DNA from: Fictibacillus macauensis ZFHKF-1
GTDB lineage: Bacteria > Bacillota > Bacilli > Bacillales > Fictibacillaceae
Direction of reading: 5' to 3'
Assembly (NCBI RefSeq): GCF_000269865.1
Contig: NZ_AKKV01000026.1
Location: 1 to 64,000 of the forward strand
Length of the DNA stretch: 64,000 bases
Below the pieces are notes generated by a model. It had not been told where the DNA came from. It worked only from the letters and a program-made list of their open reading frames with translations, and ran no database searches. This document shows positions 44,508-54,726 of the stretch, in pieces. The translations under genes were made by a program, and so were the position numbers. Within the stretch, counting starts at the first letter, position 1; every line of letters starts with the position of its first letter.

Positions 44508-44529
44508 TTCTACCTCCTGTGTATATCCA

Positions 44530-45177
44530 TCAAATAATCATCTCGTCTTTTGCAAGTTCAACGAACGCTTTCGTAATATTCGTTTTTGTAATTCTACCAA
44601 TGACCTCAAACCCATCATCCTGTTCGGACTTTTTCACGACAGGAAGGCCATCAATTTGCTTCTGTATTAAAATTTGCGCGACATCGAATAAGTAATCCTC
44701 TTTCAGACAAAACGTAATATTCGGCATGCGCGTCATAATAATATTAATTGGCATTGCATTTAAATCTTGCTGGCCCATGCTTGCCCGCAGCAAATCTTTT
44801 CTTGAAACAACACCTACGAGGTGCGCTTGCTTGTTCACAATAAATAACGTTCCTACATCTTCCAAAAACATCGTACAAATGGCTTCGTACACTGTTGAAG
44901 ATTCAGAGACAACAACTGGAATGGATGAAAATTCATGCACTTGAATTTTCTTAATCTTTTCTGTGAGCGCTTGTGAGCCTGTTTTTCCCGTGTAAAAATA
45001 ACCGACGCGCGGGCGAGCATCCAAATACCCCGCCATCGTTAAAATTGCTAGATCGGGGCGTAGCGTCGCTCTCGTTAAATGAAGACGATCTGCAATATGT
45101 TCTCCTGTAATTGGTCCATGATCTTTTACAATTTGTAAGATTGTCTCTTGCCGTTTGTTCAGTTCGATTGTTCCCAC
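44530..45177 (-). CDS. ccpN: CBS-domain transcriptional regulator CcpN
   Basis: Represses gluconeogenic genes (gapB, pckA) in the presence of glucose. About 215 residues. It has an N-terminal HTH ([23 protein letters not shown]) and a [15 protein letters not shown] wing. Two CBS domains from about residue 70 ([18 protein letters not shown], later [19 protein letters not shown]) bind nucleotides. The GTG at 45177 is chosen because homologues begin at the equivalent of [16 protein letters not shown] lies very near it. The alternative ATG at 45204 has no ribosome site and is only 15 bases from a TATAAT at 45219-45224. The start remains unsure. Confidence 0.88.
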   Translation of the reverse strand: MGTIELNKRQETILQIVKDHGPITGEHIADRLHLTRATLRPDLAILTMAGYLDARPRVGYFYTGKTGSQALTEKIKKIQVHEFSSIPVVVSESSTVYEAICTMFLEDVGTLFIVNKQAHLVGVVSRKDLLRASMGQQDLNAMPINIIMTRMPNITFCLKEDYLFDVAQILIQKQIDGLPVVKKSEQDDGFEVIGRITKTNITKAFVELAKDEMII

Positions 45178-45271
45178 CACCTTAGCATATGTTAAATGTG
45201 ACATACTCTTAATTAAACATTATATACTAATTAAGGGTTCAAACGAAAAAAAATCTACTAATTCTTTCTTT

Positions 45272-46015
45272 TTATTGAAATTTGCTTAATTGATTGAGAA
45301 ATTTTTTAGATTTAAAATAGATGCCCGAAAACTCTTCAATGTACATCGAGAGCACGGTACGGATCTCATCTTTCGTTGATTGTTTAAGCGTTACGTTTCC
45401 TAAACGCTGCAAATCAAAGTGATAAAACAAATGCAACAAACGCGCGGCTGCCGGTGTTAGCGGTAACACATTGGGATCGATCGCTAGGCAGCGCTCACAA
45501 AGAAAGCCGCCTTCTCTCATGGAAAACGAAAACGTACCTTCCGTTCGTCCACAATGAACACAGCGATTTACTTGCGGGCCAATCCCCGCTTGCACGAGCA
45601 TTTTCATTTCAAAAATAGAGAGAATGACTTCCGGATCGACGCCTTCATCAAGAAGATGAAACGATTGATGTAAGTGCTCAAATAAATAGGGATTTGGGCC
45701 ATTTTCTTCAGTTACTTTATCTAAAAATTCAACCATGTAGGCACAATACGCCGTCTTAAATAAGTCTTCTTTAATGCCTCGAAACGAATCAATGATTTCG
45801 CCTTGATTGAGCGACCCTAATCCGCGGTTTTTTTGATACACAAAATAGCCGTATGTAAAAAGCTGCGCAACAGAAGAGAGGCGACTTTTTGGTTTTTTCG
45901 CCCCTCTTGCCATTACGCCAATTTTTCCGTTTTCTCTCGTAAAAAGCGTTAGTATTACATTGCTTTCGCCGTAATCTACTTTACGAATCACAATTCCTTC
46001 AACCTTTTGTAGCAT
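45272..46015 (-). CDS. recO: DNA repair protein RecO
   Basis: Mediates RecA loading with RecR and anneals single strands. 247 residues from the ATG at 46015, behind GGTGGTGGG. The OB fold is N-terminal (VEGIVIRKVDYGESNVILTLF, GVMARGAKKPKSRLS). The zinc finger is CVHCGRTEGTFSFSMREGGFLCERC. The start of the following helical domain carries LLHLFYHFDL. It lies downstream of yqzL and era. The neighbouring glyQ-glyS pair of B. subtilis is absent here. Confidence 0.94.
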   Translation of the reverse strand: MLQKVEGIVIRKVDYGESNVILTLFTRENGKIGVMARGAKKPKSRLSSVAQLFTYGYFVYQKNRGLGSLNQGEIIDSFRGIKEDLFKTAYCAYMVEFLDKVTEENGPNPYLFEHLHQSFHLLDEGVDPEVILSIFEMKMLVQAGIGPQVNRCVHCGRTEGTFSFSMREGGFLCERCLAIDPNVLPLTPAAARLLHLFYHFDLQRLGNVTLKQSTKDEIRTVLSMYIEEFSGIYFKSKKFLNQLSKFQ

Positions 46016-46050
46016 TAATCCCACCACCAGGTTTTATAATTGAAGGCACC

Positions 46051-46191
46051 TTATTGGATGGGAGCATCGAGCCCTGTAAAGAAATCAGGTTGATCACTTT
46101 GAGCTACAACGTCTCCTTCTAGTTCTTTAAACAACAAATAGGTATCAATATTGCCCGTTTCACAAAATACCTTCCAGGTAAATTCTTTCAT
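46051..46191 (-). CDS. yqzL: YqzL small protein
   Basis: 46-residue protein from the ATG at 46191, with AAGGTGG ahead, ending at TAA 46051-46053. The sequence starts MKEFTWKVFCETGNIDTYLL and is acidic towards the end, matching YqzL of B. subtilis, which also sits between recO and era. Function unknown. The expected small-gene position and strong ribosome site support it. Confidence 0.85.
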   Translation of the reverse strand: MKEFTWKVFCETGNIDTYLLFKELEGDVVAQSDQPDFFTGLDAPIQ

Positions 46192-46281
46192 GGACCGTTC
46201 CACCTTTCACGTTGTTTTTTTAACTTCTTGTCCTTATGGTTACCTTCCTTTTACTTTTCATGTGAAGGAAAAATTGGAAGT

Positions 46282-47602
<1,321 letters not shown>

Positions 47603-47631
47603 TTATCTATGATCAACACTTGTACATTCAT

Positions 47632-48003
47632 CTAATGCAGTAAAGAAGCAATCGGGTGTAAAAATAGGAGTAATCCGATTATAACAGCAATTGCACAAAA
47701 AACCAAAACCGCTCCCGAAGCGAGGTCTTTTACCTTTTTTGCTAACGGATGATACTCCTCTGTTACTAAGTCAACAAGATGTTCAATCGCCGTATTCACG
47801 ATTTCTAAGGCAATCACTCCACCAATTACAAGCAAAAGGAGCGCCATTTTTTCTGCAGAAAAGTGGAGAAACATTGCCACTAGGGTAACAAGAATACCCA
47901 CTCCTACATGAATAAAAATATTTTGCTCGCCTTGGAACGCGGTTTTAATTCCGCGTGCCGCATGAAGGAAGCTTTGCTTAAAGCGATGCATTCGCTTATG
48001 CAT
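47632..48003 (-). CDS. dgkA: Undecaprenol/diacylglycerol kinase
   Basis: Integral membrane lipid kinase. This 123-residue protein has three TM helices and the family signature ALEIVNTAIEHLVDLVTEEYHPLAKKVKDLASGAVL, with the catalytic glutamates in EIVNTAIE. An N-terminal amphipathic FKQSFLHAARGIKTAF precedes the helices. Gram-positive members phosphorylate undecaprenol. No clear ribosome site; its start lies 6 bases after the ybeY stop, so coupling is likely. Confidence 0.92.
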   Translation of the reverse strand: MHKRMHRFKQSFLHAARGIKTAFQGEQNIFIHVGVGILVTLVAMFLHFSAEKMALLLLVIGGVIALEIVNTAIEHLVDLVTEEYHPLAKKVKDLASGAVLVFCAIAVIIGLLLFLHPIASLLH

Positions 48004-48008
48004 GAAGC

Positions 48009-48479
48009 TTACCGCGCTAAGCCGAATGCTTGCAGTATTTCGTCTTGACGACCGAACATTTCTTTTTCATCTTCTTCTGTCATATGATCATAACCGAGCA
48101 GATGCAAAAAGCCATGAAGCGTTAAAAATCCAATTTCCCTTGAAAGCGAATGACCGTATTCCTCAGCCTGTTCTTTCGCCGTATCAAGGGAGATGATAAT
48201 GTCACCTAAGATGCGTGGCAGATCTGCACCAGAAATTTCAAGCTCTCCTTCTCCCATTTCTTCCATCGCAAATGAAATAACATCGGTTGCCCGGTCTTTA
48301 TCGCGGTACTGCTTGTTTATTTCATGAATCACTTCATCCGTCACGAAGGTAATCGATACTTCAGCGTCTCCCGTAATGCCTTCCATTTCTGCTGCCTTTT
48401 CTAAGAGATTCCGAACGTCTTGTTCTTGCTGTGCGGTTACTTGTTCTGTTTCATCTGTAAAATCAATGTGTAACGTCAT
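48009..48479 (-). CDS. ybeY: Endoribonuclease YbeY
   Basis: Zinc endonuclease in 16S rRNA maturation and ribosome quality control. 156 residues from the ATG at 48479 with AGGTGG five bases ahead. The metal motif [21 protein letters not shown] holds H, H and H as zinc ligands. The preceding [12 protein letters not shown] is typical of the family. It follows pgpH and precedes dgkA in a long unit. Confidence 0.95.
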   Translation of the reverse strand: MTLHIDFTDETEQVTAQQEQDVRNLLEKAAEMEGITGDAEVSITFVTDEVIHEINKQYRDKDRATDVISFAMEEMGEGELEISGADLPRILGDIIISLDTAKEQAEEYGHSLSREIGFLTLHGFLHLLGYDHMTEEDEKEMFGRQDEILQAFGLAR

Positions 48480-48488
48480 TTTTTCCAC

Positions 48489-50612
48489 CTACTTTTTCAA
48501 TTGCTGTTCTGGATATTCAATACGCGAATGAAAAATTCCATTTAACGTCTCACTTAGCGTTTGTGCGACGGTATCAAGTTCTTTGAATGTTAATTCACAT
48601 TCATCAAATTGACCATCCTCTAGTCGCTCCGTAATGATTTTGCGAATAATCGCATCAATTTTTACAGGCGTTGGTTTAGAAAGCGAGCGAACAGCCGCCT
48701 CAACTCCATCTGCAATGCCCACTACTGCCGATTCCCGACTTTGGGCTTTCGGCCCCGGATAGCGGAAATCCGATTCAGGAATCTCTTTTCCGCATTGGTC
48801 CTTTGCTTTAATGTAAAAATAACGTAGCAAAGACGTACCGTGATGCTGCTCAGCAATATCGATAATTTCTTGGGGCAGCTTGTACTCTTTTAACATTTTT
48901 GAGCCGTCATACGGATGAGCAATAATTATTGTACTCGATAGTTGCGGCGCAATTTTGTCGTGCGGATTTTCCATGTTCATTTGGTTTTCAATAAAAAAGT
49001 GCGGACGTTTCGTTTTCCCAATATCATGATAGTACGCCCCGACTCTTGCTACCAACCCATTAGCTCCAATCGATTCACAGCCTGCTTCTGCTAAATTAGC
49101 AACCATAATGGAGTGATGATACGTCCCTGGTGCTTCAATTAATAACTTTCGCAACAGAGGGTGATTTGGATTCGAGAGCTCAATAAGCTTTGTAGTTGAT
49201 AAAATTTGAAACCACGATTCTAACATCGGCATTAACCCAAGTGCCAGAATCGTTGAAACAAAACCAGATAATAAGCCAAGACCAAGCTCAATGCCAACTT
49301 GCCCGATCGTGTACTTCGCGTTTTGCAAAAATAAAATACTTAAAATACACAACACATTAACGAAGGCAACAAATGTACCGGCTTTCAGGATCCGTGTTTT
49401 GTAATGACGCTTTCCTAAAAATAAAACACCTGATAAGCATCCAACAAGCACATAAAAGGTTAGCGAAAAATTAAAGGTGCCTGTCGAGCCTTCATTAAAA
49501 AGTAAGCTAGCGCATAAGGCAAAAAAGAAGCTGCTTATAATCGCGGTTCGTTCGTCTAACAACATCTTAATCATCATGGCACCTGCCGCAAATGGTGCGA
49601 CAAAGTAAATCCCATCAATCTCCATTTTATCGGCAAAGCTAACAAGCTTCATGCACAGGAGGGTAAAGGTGACAAGAATGATATACAGAAGCATCGTTTT
49701 TTTCGTGATCCGTTCTTTTGTTGGCGACTCCTGTAATAAATAATACAAGCCGACCATGAGAATCAGAACAAAAAGAAATAATCCTGTATACGGATAAAAA
49801 CCCGTTTCCTTATCTAGCAAACCAACAAGCTTCAGTTGTTTAAATTTCTCTGGTGTTACAACATCGCCTTTGCGAACAATAATTTCGCCTTCTTTAATGA
49901 CAACCGGCTCTGTTTCATCGATGGCTTTTTGTTTGGCGGCCTTTGTTTCATCCACATTTAACAAATAATTTGACACAATATTATTTTTTGTAATTTCTAC
50001 AACCGCATTCATGAGCGCACGAGGAAGTTTTAAATTTTGGCGAATTTTATTTTCTGCGCGCTCGCGATAATCATCGACCTGTCCTAACGTAATCTTATTG
50101 CTTTCGGTTTCACTGATCACAGAAGAGGTGAATTCTCGTGCGGTATCCAAGTCATTGGAAGAAGCCTTAAAGAGTGCTTCATACGCATCTGGGGAGATTT
50201 TTTCGTTATCTACAAGACCTTTTACTTGCTCAATTTTTTGGTCAAGAGAAAGGGTGTCTTCTTTGTCCTTGTGACTTTTTTCGGTTTCGTTAATTTTTTT
50301 AATCGCTTTAAACAAATCACTCGACTTTGTCGCTTGCGTCAATGGACTGTTTTTATCGTACGAATAAATATTATCCACTTGATCCGCCGCTTCACCTTGC
50401 TTCTTCTGTGTTTCCTCCTTCATTTCAATCGTGATCGGTGATTGAATGTCGCGAGGCGAATAAGAATACGTTTCCACATCGACCGTATTTGGTCGGACGT
50501 TACTTACGAGCATTGCATACACAATGCATCCTAATAAAACAAATAACAGTACCTTTGCCTGTTTCGGTGAAGTTTGGTTCCACTTCAACACCTTCTGTTT
50601 TTGCTTCGTCAA
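48489..50612 (-). CDS. pgpH: Cyclic-di-AMP phosphodiesterase PgpH (YqfF)
   Basis: Degrades c-di-AMP in the membrane. 707 residues from a TTG at 50612 (GGAGG eight bases ahead); upstream codons lack a ribosome site. One TM follows the basic start (LLFVLLGCIVYAMLV). Then comes an extracytoplasmic 7TMR-HDED domain (from TVDVETYSYSP), about seven TM helices, and a cytoplasmic HD domain with YHHSIMVANLAEAG and YYHDIGKTKRPHFF. In Bacillus it controls c-di-AMP levels together with GdpP. Confidence 0.93.
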   Translation of the reverse strand: MTKQKQKVLKWNQTSPKQAKVLLFVLLGCIVYAMLVSNVRPNTVDVETYSYSPRDIQSPITIEMKEETQKKQGEAADQVDNIYSYDKNSPLTQATKSSDLFKAIKKINETEKSHKDKEDTLSLDQKIEQVKGLVDNEKISPDAYEALFKASSNDLDTAREFTSSVISETESNKITLGQVDDYRERAENKIRQNLKLPRALMNAVVEITKNNIVSNYLLNVDETKAAKQKAIDETEPVVIKEGEIIVRKGDVVTPEKFKQLKLVGLLDKETGFYPYTGLFLFVLILMVGLYYLLQESPTKERITKKTMLLYIILVTFTLLCMKLVSFADKMEIDGIYFVAPFAAGAMMIKMLLDERTAIISSFFFALCASLLFNEGSTGTFNFSLTFYVLVGCLSGVLFLGKRHYKTRILKAGTFVAFVNVLCILSILFLQNAKYTIGQVGIELGLGLLSGFVSTILALGLMPMLESWFQILSTTKLIELSNPNHPLLRKLLIEAPGTYHHSIMVANLAEAGCESIGANGLVARVGAYYHDIGKTKRPHFFIENQMNMENPHDKIAPQLSSTIIIAHPYDGSKMLKEYKLPQEIIDIAEQHHGTSLLRYFYIKAKDQCGKEIPESDFRYPGPKAQSRESAVVGIADGVEAAVRSLSKPTPVKIDAIIRKIITERLEDGQFDECELTFKELDTVAQTLSETLNGIFHSRIEYPEQQLKK

Positions 50613-50678
50613 TTGTATAACCTCCGCTTGTTTCTGCTCATTATTATAGTAACAAAAACTGGACATGGAAGGTACTTA

Positions 50679-50727
50679 TAAAAAAAAGAAAAAGCTTTCA
50701 GGTTAAAAAACCCGTCCCGCTTTTTCT
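50679..50727 (-). terminator. phoH terminator
   Basis: Arms AGAAAAAGC (50687-50695) and GCTTTTTCT (50719-50727), with an inner GGTT/AACC pair, then a long T-run on the minus strand. It would make pgpH and downstream genes depend partly on read-through or their own promoter. Confidence 0.75.
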
Positions 50728-51693
50728 CTAGTTCTCCTCACTCGTCTCATACGCGGCAATAATTCGTTGTACAAGTGGGTGGCGAACGACGTCTAACTGT
50801 TTCAATGCAATGATTGAAATGCCGTGCACACCTTGTAATGTCCGTTCTGCTACTTTTAAACCTGATTCTTTTCCCCGCGGTAGGTCAATTTGCGTGACAT
50901 CACCGGTAATCACCATTTTTGAGCCAAAACCAAGTCTCGTTAAAAACATTTTCATTTGCTCAGGCGTTGTATTTTGTGCTTCATCAAGAATAACAAAGCA
51001 TTCATCAAGCGTTCGTCCTCTCATATAGGCAAGAGGGGCAATTTCAATCGTCCCACGTTCAATGAGACGCTCTGTATGCTCTGCTCCTAATAAATCATGA
51101 AGCGCGTCGTACAGCGGTCGTAAATACGGATCGACCTTTTCTTTTAAATCACCCGGTAAAAATCCTAAACTTTCACCCGCTTCGACAGCTGGGCGCGTTA
51201 GAACGATTTTCTTAATGCGTCCTTCTTTTAAGGCGGCAACCGCCATCACAACGGCTAAATACGTCTTTCCTGTACCTGCTGGACCAATCCCAAAAACGAG
51301 ATCGCGCTTTTGCATGGCGGATACATAATGACGTTGCCCTAATGTTTTTACACGAATCGGACGGCCTTTCACGTTCGTTGTAATTTCTTCAGAATACAGT
51401 TCTTTCATTTCATCTAGCATATCTTGATCGGCTAATTGCACGGCATACACAATGTCACGTTGGGAAAGATGCATACCGCCTCGTATGAGTGTTAATAACG
51501 TTAACAGCACATCCTCGACCTTTTGTGTTTGTTCAGCAGTGCCAGCGACAGAAATGCCTTCTCCACGCGAAACAATCGTAACATCCCACTTCTCCTCAAT
51601 GATGGTTAGAAAGGCGTCATTTGGACCAAAGAGGGCTTGTGCTTCTGCTTGATTTTCGAGTTGCAAGCGGTGTAATTTAATCGGTTCTGTCAA
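50728..51693 (-). CDS. phoH: PhoH-like ATPase (YqfE)
   Basis: 321-residue P-loop NTPase from a TTG start at 51693. It has an N-terminal KH-like part (LTIIEEKWDVTIVSRGEGISVAGT). The Walker A motif is FGIGPAGTGKTYLAV, Walker B is FVILDEAQNTTPEQ, and MVITGDVTQIDLPRG follows. The family is RNA-helicase related and linked to RNA decay; exact role unknown. It is upstream of pgpH, downstream of yqfD. Confidence 0.92.
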   Translation of the reverse strand: MTEPIKLHRLQLENQAEAQALFGPNDAFLTIIEEKWDVTIVSRGEGISVAGTAEQTQKVEDVLLTLLTLIRGGMHLSQRDIVYAVQLADQDMLDEMKELYSEEITTNVKGRPIRVKTLGQRHYVSAMQKRDLVFGIGPAGTGKTYLAVVMAVAALKEGRIKKIVLTRPAVEAGESLGFLPGDLKEKVDPYLRPLYDALHDLLGAEHTERLIERGTIEIAPLAYMRGRTLDECFVILDEAQNTTPEQMKMFLTRLGFGSKMVITGDVTQIDLPRGKESGLKVAERTLQGVHGISIIALKQLDVVRHPLVQRIIAAYETSEEN

Positions 51694-51698
51694 ACGAC

Positions 51699-52892
51699 TC
51701 AGTCTCCTTGTTGGATAGGTATAGGTTGCTCAGATGCAATATTTTCTATTACTTGGTAATGCATCGATAAATTAACTTTACCATTAGAAACAGTCATCCG
51801 CAAAATTTTTTCATCAATAATTTTTGATCCGGGCGGCAACCGTTTAGCGACATCTTTGTACGCCATTTTTTTACCAGCGAGAATCGCTTCTTCTTTCGTA
51901 TATTCTCGCTTTACGCCATCTGTTTCACGATACTGTTTTTTCTCATAGGAAAGTGGCATGGTCCACTTCCAAAACTTTAACGGTGTCTCATCTTCACTTT
52001 CTTCCTTATGCTTATAATCGCCTTCGCTAAAGCCCCAAACAGGTATAGAAACACCAAAAAGGTTCAAAAAATGACGGGAGGAAGAGCGGCCTGTATACGT
52101 ATTAAAATGCGTAACAAGCGGTACAGAAACCTTTGATGTATACCACGTTTCTCCCATGACTACCCCTTTTGCCGGAACAAGCTCCGCATGCTGTTCATTG
52201 CCAATATAACCTGAAACGAGCAGACTGCCCTTAGAGACATATTGATTGATCGATACAACGGGCTGTCCTTTTTCAACGAACATATCATGGATCACCGCAT
52301 CTTTTTTTGCCACTAAATGACGTGGAGAGGCTGTTTTTTCTCGTTTTGGAATATCTTTTTCAACAACTTGGAACGTAAAGGTTGTCCCGTGTAAGCCAAC
52401 ACCAATCCACGTAACGTTATCCATTTCATTCGTTAGCCTGCGCTGTATTTCACGAACATTGGGAAGCAGAAAAATAAATTTCCCTTTCGTTACACCGATT
52501 TTTTTCGCAGCCTTAATTAGCTCGTATTCTGTTTTAGGATTTGCTCCAGTGACGTTTATATTCCAAACCATGTTTGATAAGAGAACGACGGCAACAAAAA
52601 AAGCAAGTATTCCAAGCACAATTCCATTTCTTCGCCACAAGCGTAGCAACCAAAAAGCCCAGCCCATCTTTTCTAAAAAGCGCAGCTTACAGCCTGTCTT
52701 TTTTAAAACCGCAGAAATCTTTTTTAAATCTTTCGTATAAAAACAAAGCGATACCGTTTCTGGCGAAGTGCGACGAACCTCCCAAATTGCTAGCTTTTTT
52801 TCTAAGCAAGCATTCATAAACGTTTCAATCTGCTTTCCTCGCACTTCTACTTTCACATGATTAGACACAGGCTCTAGCCAATCTTTTTTCAT
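51699..52892 (-). CDS. yqfD: Sporulation protein YqfD
   Basis: This 397-residue protein matches the YqfD family. It has an N-terminal cytoplasmic part (SNHVKVEVRGKQIETFMN). A single hydrophobic helix (about 90-112, GIVLGILAFFVAVVLLSNMVW) follows, then a large extracytoplasmic domain with WIGVGLHGTTFTFQVVEKDIP and the conserved GEVVARTWYTSKVSVPL-type region around MGETWYTSKVSVPL. It acts during mother-cell-specific sporulation gene expression in B. subtilis (SigE). GGGGGAAAGG precedes the ATG. yqfC is immediately upstream. Confidence 0.92.
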   Translation of the reverse strand: MKKDWLEPVSNHVKVEVRGKQIETFMNACLEKKLAIWEVRRTSPETVSLCFYTKDLKKISAVLKKTGCKLRFLEKMGWAFWLLRLWRRNGIVLGILAFFVAVVLLSNMVWNINVTGANPKTEYELIKAAKKIGVTKGKFIFLLPNVREIQRRLTNEMDNVTWIGVGLHGTTFTFQVVEKDIPKREKTASPRHLVAKKDAVIHDMFVEKGQPVVSINQYVSKGSLLVSGYIGNEQHAELVPAKGVVMGETWYTSKVSVPLVTHFNTYTGRSSSRHFLNLFGVSIPVWGFSEGDYKHKEESEDETPLKFWKWTMPLSYEKKQYRETDGVKREYTKEEAILAGKKMAYKDVAKRLPPGSKIIDEKILRMTVSNGKVNLSMHYQVIENIASEQPIPIQQGD

Positions 52893-52921
52893 GTACCTTT
52901 CCCCCTAACAACGGCCTTTTA

Positions 52922-53206
52922 TTAAGATGGTGTTTCATAATAAACACCGTCAATCGCACCCTCAAGTAATATTTCCTCTGGCAAAATCGTTTTTATCACG
53001 AAATCACGTCCTTTAATAACAAGAGAACCCGTTTTAAGGCGCAGCATTAATTGTTCATTTGAAAACGAAATAACGCCACGATGATTTTCAATATAAATAT
53101 GAAGTTGACCGATCATCGTGATGCGGGGCAGATCCATCATGGCATCCGCGGGGAGGTCTAATTTCTCTACCATCCATTTTGTTACCTGTTGTCTCCACTT
53201 CCCCAT
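52922..53206 (-). CDS. yqfC: Sporulation protein YqfC
   Basis: 94 residues from the ATG at 53206, chosen because GAGGGGTG lies just ahead; the GTG/ATG nine bases further up has less spacing. Basic helical start MGKWRQQVTKWMVEKLDLPAD. Then the conserved PRITMIGQLHIYIENHRGVISF and FVIKTILPEEILLEGAI blocks give a beta-rich YqfC domain. It is paired with yqfD as in B. subtilis, where both are made in the mother cell. Confidence 0.93.
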   Translation of the reverse strand: MGKWRQQVTKWMVEKLDLPADAMMDLPRITMIGQLHIYIENHRGVISFSNEQLMLRLKTGSLVIKGRDFVIKTILPEEILLEGAIDGVYYETPS

Positions 53207-53306
53207 TCCTAACACCCCTCTCCTTTTATTTCTATGAGAAAAGAAGGCGCGCTATCACACTTTTTACAAAGGAACGAAGGTCGTTAGGCGATTCTTATAA
53301 ACGCCA

Positions 53307-53348
53307 CAAAAAAAAGAACACATCACAGGAAACTGCGACATGTTCTTT
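53307..53348 (-). terminator. Terminator after the floA operon's last gene
   Basis: Arms AAAGAACA (53313-53320) and TGTTCTTT (53341-53348), with inner CAG/CTG pairs. A long T-run follows on the minus strand, so it ends the nfeD-floA-53367 unit ahead of yqfC. Confidence 0.82.
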
Positions 53349-53366
53349 TAAAGAAAGGGTATAAAG

Positions 53367-53729
53367 TTAATTGTTTTTCTTACGATACGCGCGTGGTTTG
53401 CTAAGAATTTCAGACCAGACAATGGCCTGCACTACTTGCTTGCGATCTACGCTTACCGTCAACTCAGTGCTTCGATCACGATAGCGATTTCTTTCATGAA
53501 GAATCGTTTTTTCGTGAGCAATCATAGGAAGTGGCATGCTGACTTCTTCTGGTCGTGTTTCTGCTTCTTTATTTTTGTTCTCGTTTTTTTTCTTACTCTT
53601 TTTCTTTTTTTGTTTCGTTGTTGACGAGTCTTCTGGATCGCTGCCACTCATTTTTTTAATAAAGGTCCAGATCAGGCCGACAACAATAATCCATACTGGG
53701 AAAGGAACATGTTTTAAGAGATCTTCCAT
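53367..53729 (-). CDS. Small lysine-rich membrane-anchored protein downstream of floA
   Basis: This 120-residue protein has one N-terminal TM (about 10-24, FPVWIIVVGLIWTFI). A very basic low-complexity linker with KKKKSKKKNENKNKEAE follows, then a C-terminal 55 residues (RDRSTELTVSVDRKQVVQAI, IVWSEILSKPRAYRKK). AAAGGAG precedes the ATG. It occupies the place of B. subtilis yqfB, downstream of floA, but I cannot confirm homology by eye. A role beside flotillin is suggested only by position, with the shared terminator. Confidence 0.7.
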   Translation of the reverse strand: MEDLLKHVPFPVWIIVVGLIWTFIKKMSGSDPEDSSTTKQKKKKSKKKNENKNKEAETRPEEVSMPLPMIAHEKTILHERNRYRDRSTELTVSVDRKQVVQAIVWSEILSKPRAYRKKNN

Positions 53730-53731
53730 CC

Positions 53732-54724
53732 TTACTCTCCTTTAGAATTCGGTAAGTCATCTCCTGATTGAGGATCGGTCGATTTGCTAATGGATTCTCT
53801 CATCGACGTATCCGCCATCACATTCGTTAAATTCGCATAATCTAATACGCCTAGTTTCCCAGAGCGTAGAGCATCGGCCATCGCTAGCGGTACTTGTGCT
53901 TCTGCTTCCACTACTTTAGAGCGCATTTCCTGTACTTTGGCTAGCATTTCTTGCTCATTAGCGACTGCCATAGCTCGGCGCTCTTCCGCTTTCGCTTGCG
54001 CAATATTTTTATCAGCCATCGCTTGATCGGTTTGTAACGCCGCACCAATATTTTTGCCAATATCAATATCCGCTATATCAATGGATAAAATCTCAAAAGC
54101 GGTTCCGGAATCTAAGCCTTTAGAAAGAACCGTTTGCGAAATCGTATCTGGATTTTCTAATACTTTCTTATGATCCACGCTCGATCCAATGGTTGAAACA
54201 ATGCCTTCCCCAACACGAGCAATGATTGTTTCTTCACCCGCGCCCCCAACAAGACGATCGATATTAGCACGAACCGTTATTTTTGCTTTCGCTTTCACTT
54301 CAATACCATTTAAGGCAACCCCTGCAATAAAAGGCGTTTCAATGACTTTTGGGTTTACGCTCATTTGCACGGCTTGTAAGACGTCACGACCTGCTAAATC
54401 AATAGCCGCTGTACGTTCAAAGCTTAAATCAATGTTCGCACGATGCGCCGCAATAATAGCATTCACGACACGGTCAACGTTACCACCAGCTAAATAGTGA
54501 CTTTCTAATTGATTGGTTGATAGGTTCAAGCCTGCTTTTTGCGCTTTAATGAGCGGATTTACAACACGTGACGGTGTCACGCGTCGTAAACGCATGCCAA
54601 TTAAGGTGAAAATGCCTACTTTTACGCCTGCTGCTAACGCCGAAATCCAAAGCGTAACCGGTACAAATGTAAATAGAATAATGACGGCAATAACAATAAC
54701 GCCGACTAATATAAGTGATCCCAT
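53732..54724 (-). CDS. floA: Flotillin-like protein FloA (YqfA)
   Basis: Organises membrane microdomains. This 330-residue protein has an N-terminal hydrophobic hairpin ([23 protein letters not shown]). An SPFH/band-7-like domain follows ([31 protein letters not shown]). A coiled-coil ending is present with [30 protein letters not shown] before the ATG. It is between the NfeD gene (2-bp gap upstream) and the lysine-rich gene. NfeD and flotillin usually work together. Confidence 0.96.
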   Translation of the reverse strand: MGSLILVGVIVIAVIILFTFVPVTLWISALAAGVKVGIFTLIGMRLRRVTPSRVVNPLIKAQKAGLNLSTNQLESHYLAGGNVDRVVNAIIAAHRANIDLSFERTAAIDLAGRDVLQAVQMSVNPKVIETPFIAGVALNGIEVKAKAKITVRANIDRLVGGAGEETIIARVGEGIVSTIGSSVDHKKVLENPDTISQTVLSKGLDSGTAFEILSIDIADIDIGKNIGAALQTDQAMADKNIAQAKAEERRAMAVANEQEMLAKVQEMRSKVVEAEAQVPLAMADALRSGKLGVLDYANLTNVMADTSMRESISKSTDPQSGDDLPNSKGE

Positions 54725-54726
54725 CT

